NCBI GenBank assembly: GCA_016780695.1
Contig: JADHLK010000095.1
Span: 1-5,834 of the forward strand
DNA from: Alphaproteobacteria bacterium
GTDB lineage: Bacteria > Pseudomonadota > Alphaproteobacteria > Puniceispirillales > Puniceispirillaceae
Length of the DNA: 5,834 bases
Reading direction: 5' to 3'
Positions 1-5,834 of the stretch are shown here, in pieces. Each line of letters opens with the position of its first letter. Positions within the stretch are counted from its first letter, which is position 1. Position numbers and translations under genes: made by a program. The notes under the pieces were generated by a model, which made no database searches, had not been told where the DNA came from, and worked only from the letters and a program-made list of their open reading frames with translations.

Positions 1-1016
1 ACGGGCCGACCAATGAGGAGCAGGTAACCGATATTTGCCGCACCCATATTCGTTCCTATCGCCAATTGCCGGTCAATCTCTATCATATCCAGTGGAAATT
101 CCGCGATGAGGTGCGCCCGCGCTTCGGGGTGATGCGGGGGCGCGAATTTCTGATGAAAGATGCCTACAGCTTTGATCTGAGCAAGGAGGCAGCGCGCACC
201 GCCTATAACAAGATGTTTGTGGCCTATCTCAGAACCTTTGCACGGCTGGGGCTGACCGCGATTCCAATGGAGGCGGATACCGGCCCTATTGGCGGTGATA
301 TGAGCCACGAATTCATCATTCTGGCGGATACCGGCGAATCAGGCGTGTTTTTTCATAAAGACTGGCTGGAAAAGGATATGGTCACCGAACTTGACTATGC
401 CAGCGATTTGCAGCCGGTGGTGGATAAATTCACCGCGCTTTATGCCAAGACTGATGAAAAGCACCAGCCAGATGACTGTCCGGTGCCACCGCAGGATTTG
501 CTGGAAAAGCGCGGTATTGAAGTCGGTCATATTTTCTATTTTGGCACCAAATATTCTGCTCCGATGGGGGCCAGCGTTATCGGCCCGGATGGGGAAAAAA
601 CCGATTTGCATATGGGCTCTTACGGAATCGGCGTATCGCGGCTAGCTGGCGGCATTATCGAAGCCAGCCATGATGATCGCGGCATTATCTGGCCTGCAGA
701 AGTGGCCCCGTTTGATGTTGCGCTGGTCAATCTGAAGCCCGGCAATGATCAGGCGGATGCGGTATGCCAGACGCTCTATCAAGCGGGCCGGGCTGCCGGA
801 TTTGATATGTTGCTGGATGATACAGCCGAAAGCCCCGGGGCCAAGCTGGCAGTGATGGATTTGATCGGCGTGCCTTGGCAGATCATTGCCGGGCCGCGCG
901 GGTTGGCTGGCGGAACGGTTGAGCTGAAAAACCGCCGCAGCGGTGAGATTGCCCAAATCTCGCCTGAATCTGCTGCCAGCCTCTTGGCACAGGGCAAGCC
1001 GCTGGACCCGCAATAA
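1..1016 (+). CDS. proS: Prolyl-tRNA synthetase, short alphaproteobacterial form (5'-truncated by window edge)
   Basis: Class II aminoacyl-tRNA synthetase that charges tRNA-Pro with proline in the cytoplasm. The first complete codon is at base 3 and the frame is open from the window edge, so the gene begins upstream. The TTG at 66 is internal, because the preceding codons encode the conserved GPTNEE motif and a family-typical stretch. Visible: GPTNEE at the very start, motif 2 from about base 96 (KFRDE...RPRFGVMRGREF), the GPIGGDMSHEF segment, motif 3 at 612-662 (GSYGIGVSRL), then the C-terminal anticodon-binding domain (from about 705, including LLDD, DLIGVPWQI and GPRGLAGG). Motifs 2 and 3 are only about 145 residues apart, so the large editing insertion of E. 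coli-type ProRS is absent. There are 337 residues in the window; family members of this form are about 440, so roughly 100-110 N-terminal residues are missing. The gene ends in TAA, 54 bases before lolC. Identification is very secure. Confidence 0.97.
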   Translation, partial: GPTNEEQVTDICRTHIRSYRQLPVNLYHIQWKFRDEVRPRFGVMRGREFLMKDAYSFDLSKEAARTAYNKMFVAYLRTFARLGLTAIPMEADTGPIGGDMSHEFIILADTGESGVFFHKDWLEKDMVTELDYASDLQPVVDKFTALYAKTDEKHQPDDCPVPPQDLLEKRGIEVGHIFYFGTKYSAPMGASVIGPDGEKTDLHMGSYGIGVSRLAGGIIEASHDDRGIIWPAEVAPFDVALVNLKPGNDQADAVCQTLYQAGRAAGFDMLLDDTAESPGAKLAVMDLIGVPWQIIAGPRGLAGGTVELKNRRSGEIAQISPESAASLLAQGKPLDPQ

Positions 1017-1070
1017 AACGGGCAGCAATGCCTGCAGGACAGACAAAAACAAAAAAAGGCCAGATAACTC
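1017..1070 (+). other. proS-lolC spacer with A-rich leader
   Basis: This is the only non-coding gap in the window. It holds an A-rich run (about 1042-1057) ending in AAGG at 1056-1059, 11 bases before the lolC ATG. That is a weak, slightly distant Shine-Dalgarno-like sequence; the A-rich tract may help ribosome recruitment, which is inference. I see only 4-base inverted repeats and no U-tract, so there is no evidence for a terminator, and no clear promoter. Read-through from proS into lolC is therefore plausible. Confidence 0.5.
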
Positions 1071-2321
1071 ATGTTTTTAAGCCCGGTAGAGAGTTTGCTT
1101 GCCCTGCGCTATGTGCGGGCGCGCCGTTCAGAGGGCTTTATCTCAGTCATTGCCTGGTTTTCGCTGGCCGGTATTATGCTGGGGGTGGCGACGCTGATCA
1201 TTGTGATGAGCGTGATGAATGGCTTTCGGGCTGAGTTGATCAACCGGATTTTGGGTCTGAACGGGCATTTGGCTATCTATTCGGCTGAGGCTGGCGGGCT
1301 GGAAAATTACAATGAGCTGGCCGTCCGGCTGATCGAATTGCCAACCATCATCGCTGCCACACCCCAGATTGAAGGCCAGGTGATGGTCTCAACGGACAGC
1401 CAGAATATCGGGGCGGTGGTGCGCGGTGTCTTCTGGTCTGATTTGGCAGCCCGCGCTCCGCTTTGGAAAAGCCTTGATGAGCAAGCGATAGAGGCGTTTC
1501 GAGAGGACCGCGCCGTGCTTATCGGCAAGACCATGGCGTTTAAGCTGGGCTTGCAGGTTGGCGATCGACTGACTTTGCTGGCCCCGCGCGGGCGCGCTAC
1601 GGCGGTGGGAACGCTGCCTGTGCGGCGGGCGGTGCGGATTGGCGGCATTTTTGATGTGGGAATGTATGAGTATGATTCCAGCTTTGTCTTTATGCCGCTG
1701 GAAGAGGCACAAGGGTTTTTCGGCTATGGAGAGGCAGTGACCGGCCTGGAGCTGTATTCCTCAAACCCCCTCGGTATCGCCGAGCTGGGCGGCCAGGTGG
1801 CCGAGCTGGCCGGGCCGGGCAAGCGGGTTTTTGACTGGCGTGACCGCAATTCCAGCTTCCTGAACGCGCTGGAAGTAGAGCGCAATGTGATGTTTTTAAT
1901 CCTGACGCTGATCATTCTGGTGGCGGCTTTCAATATTATCAGCTCAATGATCATGCTGGTGCGGTCCAAACATTCTGATATTGCCGTCCTGCGCACCATG
2001 GGGGCCAGCCGCGGGCTGGTTCTGCGGGTGTTTTTTATGACCGGGGCGATGATCGGGCTGGTCGGCACAGCGGTTGGAACTATTTTGGGGCTGCTTTTTT
2101 GCTGGAATATCGAGACGATTCGGCGCTGGCTGGAATCCCTGTCCGGGACTGAGCTGTTTTCGGCAGAAATATATTTTCTGACAAAATTGCCAGCGAAGGT
2201 GGATTCGGTTGAGGTGCTGATGGTGATCGCGATGGCTATCAGCCTGTCGCTGCTGGCCTCGCTCTATCCGGCCTGGCGGGCGGCTGGCATCGCCCCGGCT
2301 GAGGTGTTGCGTTATGAATGA
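1071..2321 (+). CDS. lolC: LolC/LolE-family lipoprotein-releasing ABC transporter permease
   Basis: Inner-membrane permease of the Lol system, which extracts outer-membrane-destined lipoproteins from the inner membrane and hands them to LolA. The 416-residue protein has the family layout: a short cytoplasmic N-terminus, TM1 at about 24-49, a large periplasmic (MacB-type core) domain at about 50-270, then TM2 (about 273-297), TM3 (about 318-345) and TM4 (about 380-399), ending in PAEVLRYE. The GFISVIAWFSLAGIMLGVA and MSVMNGF stretches, DSSFVFMPLEEAQ, and the IAVLRTMGAS coupling segment before TM3 are typical. The loop between P172 and P183 sits where LolC carries the hook that binds LolA. Length is normal. 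The start at 1071 gives the expected N-terminus (SPVESLLALRYVRARR). Its last 8 bases overlap lolD. LolC, LolE and the single-permease LolF type are hard to separate by eye, so the symbol is family-level; the permease function itself is secure. Confidence 0.93.
   Translation: MFLSPVESLLALRYVRARRSEGFISVIAWFSLAGIMLGVATLIIVMSVMNGFRAELINRILGLNGHLAIYSAEAGGLENYNELAVRLIELPTIIAATPQIEGQVMVSTDSQNIGAVVRGVFWSDLAARAPLWKSLDEQAIEAFREDRAVLIGKTMAFKLGLQVGDRLTLLAPRGRATAVGTLPVRRAVRIGGIFDVGMYEYDSSFVFMPLEEAQGFFGYGEAVTGLELYSSNPLGIAELGGQVAELAGPGKRVFDWRDRNSSFLNALEVERNVMFLILTLIILVAAFNIISSMIMLVRSKHSDIAVLRTMGASRGLVLRVFFMTGAMIGLVGTAVGTILGLLFCWNIETIRRWLESLSGTELFSAEIYFLTKLPAKVDSVEVLMVIAMAISLSLLASLYPAWRAAGIAPAEVLRYE
2301..2305 (+). 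promoter_or_regulatory. Ribosome binding site for lolD inside lolC
   Basis: GAGGT lies 8 bases before the ATG at 2314 and within the last codons of lolC. It is the best Shine-Dalgarno match at any start in this window. It supports ATG 2314 as the lolD start, and with the 8-base gene overlap it suggests coupled translation of permease and ATPase. Confidence 0.65.
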
Positions 2322-3012
2322 GACCGGGCTGGCCTTGCGGCTGCATGACATCCATCGCCAATTCACCCAGGCCGACCGGGTGATAGAGGTGTTGCGCGGG
2401 GCCTCGCTGGAATTGCAGGCCGGGCAGATGACGGCGCTGGTTGGCCCGTCCGGGGCAGGCAAGACGACCTTGCTGAATATTGCCGGGTTGTTAGAGCCTG
2501 CGGATAGCGGCAAGGTTGAGATAGGCGGCACAGATATCGCGGCCCTGTCTGAAGCCGGGCGCACCCGCCTGCGCCGCCGGGAAATAGGCTTTGTCTTTCA
2601 GTTTCATCGCCTGTTGCCGGAATTCAGCGCGCTGGAGAATATTATTATTCCGCAAATGATTAACGGGCTTGGCCGCTCAGAGGCGGGGGCGCGGGCCAGC
2701 CAGCTGCTGTCCATGGTGGGGCTGTCCGAGCGCGCCCATCAGCGCCCGGGACAATTATCCGGCGGTGAGCAGCAGCGCGTTGCCATTGCCCGGTCAGTGG
2801 CCAATGCCCCGTCTGTTCTGTTGGCCGATGAGCCGACGGGTAATCTGGACCCCAAGACAGCAGCTTCAGTCTTTGAAGCGTTGCAGCAAATTGTTCGCGG
2901 CACCGGGACCGCAGCTTTGATTGTAACCCATAATATGCAGATGGCCGCCCGCATGGATGTGATTTTGGAAATGGCTAACGGGCAGGTAAAAAGCGGGATG
3001 GCCCCGGCATGA
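2314..3012 (+). CDS. lolD: LolD, ATPase of the lipoprotein-releasing ABC transporter
   Basis: Cytoplasmic ATP-binding subunit that powers lipoprotein release by the LolC/E permease encoded just upstream. All ABC elements are present in the 232 residues: Walker A GPSGAGKT (44-51), Q-loop glutamine Q96, signature LSGGEQQ (148-154), Walker B VLLADE with catalytic E173, D-loop NLD (177-179) and H-loop H206. The segment after the Q-loop, FQFHRLLPEFSALENI, is the characteristic LolD version and separates it from the related MacB and FtsE ATPases. Length matches the family. The start overlaps the lolC stop by 8 bases in a different frame and has a good GAGGT upstream; the stop overlaps the dnaE start as ATGA. 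Co-encoding with the permease indicates one complex. No odd residues noticed. Confidence 0.96.
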   Translation: MNETGLALRLHDIHRQFTQADRVIEVLRGASLELQAGQMTALVGPSGAGKTTLLNIAGLLEPADSGKVEIGGTDIAALSEAGRTRLRRREIGFVFQFHRLLPEFSALENIIIPQMINGLGRSEAGARASQLLSMVGLSERAHQRPGQLSGGEQQRVAIARSVANAPSVLLADEPTGNLDPKTAASVFEALQQIVRGTGTAALIVTHNMQMAARMDVILEMANGQVKSGMAPA

Positions 3013-5834
3013 TCAGCGGATTTGTTCATCTGCGCGTGCATACCGCCTATTCGCTGTCAGAATCGACTTTGCGGATAAAAAAGCTGGCTGAACTGGCCCA
3101 GCAGGACCACCAGCCGGCCCTTGCCATGACCGACAGCTTTAACCTGTTTGGCGGTTATGAATTCTCCAAAACCATGTCGCAATCAGGCATCCAGCCAATT
3201 ATCGGCGTGAGTGTCTCGCTAAGCGATACACAAGGGGTGGGGAATGTCGCGCTGCTGGCGATGAGCGAGACAGGCTATCAAAATCTCAGCCATCTGGTGT
3301 CTGATGCGCTAATGGAAGCTGAGCCGGGTACGGCCCCCTCTATCAGCCTGGGGCAGCTGTCCAGCAAGGCTACTGATCTTATCTTGCTCAGCGGCGGGGC
3401 GCTGGATGGATTTATTGCCGGGCCAGCCGCCCGCCATCAGCCAGATATGGCCAAAAGCCGTGCAGCCAGCCTGTTTGAGCTGTTTGGCGACCGGCTCTAT
3501 ATCGAATTGCAACGCCATGGTCTGGAAGCCGAGATAATCGCTGAGCCGCTATTGCTGGAAATTGCTGATGCGACCGGCTGCCCTTTGGTTGCCACAAATG
3601 ACTGTCATTTTGAGACCGCAGAGATGCATATCCCGCAATCTGTCCTGTGCTGTATTGCCCAGTCGGAGCGGCTGGCGGCTGCAGAAAAGCTGGTGCATAC
3701 TCCGCATCATAGCTTTAAGACTGCAGCACAAATGGCAGAAATATTTGCTGATATTCCAGAATCTATTGAGAATACCCTGCATATTGCCCGGCGCTGTGCG
3801 GTGCGGGTAGAGGACCGGGATCCTATCCTGCCGCCCTTTGCTGGAGAGGCCGGGCGCAGCACCGAAGAAGAGCTGCGCTTTCAGGCGGAAGGCGGGCTGA
3901 AACGGCGGCTGGCAGAGGTTGCGGCCGCCCCGGATTATTCCGAACAGGCTTATCGTGACCGGCTGGATTATGAGCTGGGCGTCATCAATGCAATGGGCTT
4001 TGCCGGCTATTTTCTGATCGTGGCAGATTTTATTGGTTGGGCCAAGGACCGGGATATTCCGGTTGGTCCGGGGCGCGGCTCCGGGGCCGGGTCGGTGGTT
4101 GCCTGGGCCTTGCGTATTACCGATTTGGACCCGCTGCGCTGGGGCCTGTTATTTGAACGGTTCCTCAATCCGGAACGCGTCTCAATGCCAGATTTTGACA
4201 TTGATTTCTGTCAGGACAGGCGCGAGGAGGTGATCAGCTTCGTGCAGCAGAAATATGGCCGTGACAAGGTGGCTCAGATTATCACCTTTGGCACGCTGCA
4301 GGCGCGCGCCGCTATCCGGGATGTCGGGCGGGTGTTGGATATGCCCTATGGCCAGGTGGATCGGATTGCCAAAATGATTCCGCAAAACCCGGCTAATCCG
4401 GTCTCTATCAGCCAGGCTCTGGAGAGCGAGCCGGAGTTGAAAACCCTGTATCGCGAAGATGAACAGGTTGGCCAGCTGGTGGATACCGCCCTGCGGCTGG
4501 AAGGGCTATACAGGCATACCTCCACCCATGCGGCCGGGCTGGTGATAGGGGACAGGCCGCTGCCGGATCTGGTGCCCATCTACCGGGATCCGCGCTCAGA
4601 TATGCCGGTGACCCAATTTAACATGAAGCATGTGGAACAGGTGGGGCTGGTCAAGTTTGACTTTCTGGGGCTAAAGACGCTGACCGTTATCCAAAAGGCT
4701 GTCGATTTGCTGGCTGAGCAAGGCCAGCAGATTGATATGGATCGCATTCCCTTGGATGACGCAAAGACCTATGAGATGCTTGCAGGGGGGGATACGGTTG
4801 GCGTGTTTCAGCTGGAATCCAGCGGTATGCGAGAGGTGCTGCGTGGGCTGAAACCTGACCGGTTTGAGGATATTATCGCGGTGGTGGCACTTTACCGGCC
4901 GGGGCCAATGGATAATATCCCGACCTATATAGCCCGCAAGCATGGCCGCGAGGCGGTCTCTTATATGCATCCCGGGCTGGAGCCTATTTTGGCGGAAACC
5001 TATGGGATCATGATCTATCAAGAGCAGGTGCAGCAGGCGGCCCGCGATCTGGCAGGCTATACGCTGGGCGGGGCAGATATTTTGCGGCGCGCAATGGGCA
5101 AGAAGATTAAGGCCGAGATGGATGCCCAGCGTGCCACCTTTGTCGAAGGGGCCGCAGGCAATCAGATTAATGGCCAGCTGGCCTCTGATATTTTTGACCA
5201 GATAGCCGCCTTTGCCGGCTATGGTTTCAATAAATCGCACGCGGCGGCCTATGCGCTGGTCAGCTATCAGACCGCCTGGCTGAAGGCCAATCATCCGGTA
5301 GAATTCATGGCTGCTTCAATGAGTCTGGATGCCGGAAATACCGACAAGCTGGCCCAGTTTGTGCAGGATTGCAAAGCCCATTCCATCCCGGTTCTGCCCC
5401 CTTGCGTGAACCAGTCCGGCCCCTCTTTCGGGGTGCAGCAGACAGGCGGGCCAGAGGGACAGCCAGCCATGGCGGTGCGCTATGCGCTGGGGGCTATACG
5501 CAATGTCGGGGCGGAGGCGATGCGTGGCCTTTGTTTGGCCAGACAGGAGGGTCAGCCGTTTCAGGATTTGGATGATTTTGCCAGCCGCCTACCCAAGGAA
5601 GTAGCCAATAAAAGACAGATGGAAAATCTGATCAAGGCGGGCGCGCTGGATTGTCTGGAGGGTAACAGGCGCAAATTGCATGATCAGCTGGACCGGATTT
5701 TGGGGCATGCTGATATGCTGCGCCGGGAAGCGGCCTCGGATCAGACCAGCCTTTTTGGTGAGGCCGAGGATTCGGCGGTAAATAAGCTGACCCTCGATGA
5801 TCTGCCTGATTGGGGAAAGCTGGACAGGCTGGGG
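3009..5834 (+). CDS. dnaE: DNA polymerase III alpha subunit (3'-truncated by window edge)
   Basis: Catalytic subunit of the replicative C-family DNA polymerase. Translation from ATG 3009 runs 942 codons to the window end with no stop or frameshift; family members are about 1,150 residues, so about 200 C-terminal residues (the OB-fold and tau-binding region) lie beyond. Domains in order: PHP (about 1-280, starting FVHLRVHTAYS), palm with GPGRGSGAGS (353-362) and the catalytic acidic motif PDFDIDF, whose D395 and D397 match E. coli D401 and D403. The third aspartate, D551 in KFDFLGL, matches E. coli D555. Then the fingers with RPGP (630-633) and NKSHAAAYALVSYQT (from 741), the helix-hairpin-helix region (YALGAIRNVG from 825), and a beta-clamp motif at 912-916. 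The PHP domain lacks some metal ligands (R9 and S43 replace histidines). The 4-base ATGA overlap with lolD suggests coupled translation; only a weak GGGA (2995-2998) precedes the start. This is DnaE type, not PolC: no exonuclease domain is inserted. Confidence 0.97.
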   Translation, partial: MISGFVHLRVHTAYSLSESTLRIKKLAELAQQDHQPALAMTDSFNLFGGYEFSKTMSQSGIQPIIGVSVSLSDTQGVGNVALLAMSETGYQNLSHLVSDALMEAEPGTAPSISLGQLSSKATDLILLSGGALDGFIAGPAARHQPDMAKSRAASLFELFGDRLYIELQRHGLEAEIIAEPLLLEIADATGCPLVATNDCHFETAEMHIPQSVLCCIAQSERLAAAEKLVHTPHHSFKTAAQMAEIFADIPESIENTLHIARRCAVRVEDRDPILPPFAGEAGRSTEEELRFQAEGGLKRRLAEVAAAPDYSEQAYRDRLDYELGVINAMGFAGYFLIVADFIGWAKDRDIPVGPGRGSGAGSVVAWALRITDLDPLRWGLLFERFLNPERVSMPDFDIDFCQDRREEVISFVQQKYGRDKVAQIITFGTLQARAAIRDVGRVLDMPYGQVDRIAKMIPQNPANPVSISQALESEPELKTLYREDEQVGQLVDTALRLEGLYRHTSTHAAGLVIGDRPLPDLVPIYRDPRSDMPVTQFNMKHVEQVGLVKFDFLGLKTLTVIQKAVDLLAEQGQQIDMDRIPLDDAKTYEMLAGGDTVGVFQLESSGMREVLRGLKPDRFEDIIAVVALYRPGPMDNIPTYIARKHGREAVSYMHPGLEPILAETYGIMIYQEQVQQAARDLAGYTLGGADILRRAMGKKIKAEMDAQRATFVEGAAGNQINGQLASDIFDQIAAFAGYGFNKSHAAAYALVSYQTAWLKANHPVEFMAASMSLDAGNTDKLAQFVQDCKAHSIPVLPPCVNQSGPSFGVQQTGGPEGQPAMAVRYALGAIRNVGAEAMRGLCLARQEGQPFQDLDDFASRLPKEVANKRQMENLIKAGALDCLEGNRRKLHDQLDRILGHADMLRREAASDQTSLFGEAEDSAVNKLTLDDLPDWGKLDRLG
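5742..5756 (+). other. Beta-clamp-binding motif QTSLF in DnaE
   Basis: Residues 912-916 of DnaE read QTSLF, fitting the QxxLF clamp-binding pentapeptide. They sit just after the helix-hairpin-helix region in a polar, probably flexible stretch, the place where E. coli DnaE carries QADMF. This internal motif tethers the polymerase to the sliding clamp DnaN in known DnaE proteins. Assignment rests on motif and position only. Confidence 0.75.

Noticed and set aside
66..68. TTG at 66 as a proS start codon.
   Set aside because: The frame continues upstream to the window edge with conserved ProRS sequence (GPTNEE and following), so this is an internal leucine codon.
984..1018. TTGGCA at 984-989 followed by AATAAAA as a possible lolC promoter.
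   Set aside because: At the normal 16-18 base spacing there is no -10-like hexamer; the AT-rich part lies too far downstream.
1007..1035. Possible terminator hairpin after proS (CCCG/CGGG at 1007-1010 and 1019-1022; GCAG/CTGC at 1022-1025 and 1032-1035).
   Set aside because: Stems are only 4 bases and no T-run follows; the downstream run is A-rich. This does not meet the pattern of an intrinsic terminator.
1028..1234. A small + strand frame starting in the proS-lolC gap.
   Set aside because: It overlaps the lolC start in another frame, and beyond base 1071 it is just the shifted reading of conserved lolC sequence. No family features.
1797..1822. Repetitive GGCC/GCTGG-rich patch in lolC.
   Set aside because: It simply encodes an A/G/E/L-rich periplasmic loop in a moderately GC-rich genome; no true direct or inverted repeat unit could be defined.
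1944..2564. A 206-codon open frame on the - strand spanning the lolC/lolD junction.
   Set aside because: It is opposite conserved TM segments of the permease and the Walker A region of LolD; its translation is low-complexity and resembles no protein family I know.
4671..5294. A 207-codon open frame on the - strand inside dnaE.
   Set aside because: It lies wholly opposite conserved fingers-domain coding sequence of dnaE, has no recognisable motif, and is rich in H, R, P and Q as expected for an antisense shadow of GC-rich coding DNA.
5369..5575. A 68-codon + strand frame within dnaE.
   Set aside because: Alternate-frame shadow; the dnaE frame through this stretch is intact and encodes the helix-hairpin-helix region.

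Overview
The window is a compact stretch of chromosomal housekeeping genes, all on the + strand: the 3' part of proS, a complete lolC/E-type permease gene, a complete lolD, and the 5' part (about four fifths) of dnaE. I see no mobile element, CRISPR array, RNA gene, phage gene or cryptic operon. The coding density is close to complete: the only non-coding gap is 54 bases between proS and lolC.

The organism is most likely an alphaproteobacterium. Two observations support this. The ProRS is the short alphaproteobacterial form, which lacks the large insertion domain between motifs 2 and 3. The order proS - lolC/E - lolD - dnaE is, from my knowledge of these genomes, a common alphaproteobacterial arrangement. 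Base composition is moderately GC-rich and looks even across all four genes. I cannot assign a genus from this alone.

Layout: 1-1016 encodes the catalytic motifs 2 and 3 and the anticodon-binding domain of prolyl-tRNA synthetase; the N-terminus lies before the window. 1017-1070 is a short spacer with an A-rich stretch ahead of the lolC start and no convincing terminator. 1071-2321 encodes the membrane permease of the lipoprotein-release transporter. 2314-3012 encodes its ATPase LolD, overlapping the permease gene by 8 bases. 3009-5834 encodes the DNA polymerase III alpha subunit, overlapping lolD by 4 bases (ATGA) and open at the window end.

LolC/E and LolD form one machine, the inner-membrane ABC transporter that passes mature lipoproteins to the periplasmic chaperone LolA. 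ProS (translation) and DnaE (replication) are unrelated in function; their linkage is conserved synteny and probably cotranscription rather than a shared pathway. The points of interest are modest: an editing-domain-less ProRS, a single LolC/E-type permease where enterobacteria have two, and a DnaE whose PHP domain has lost some metal-ligand positions.
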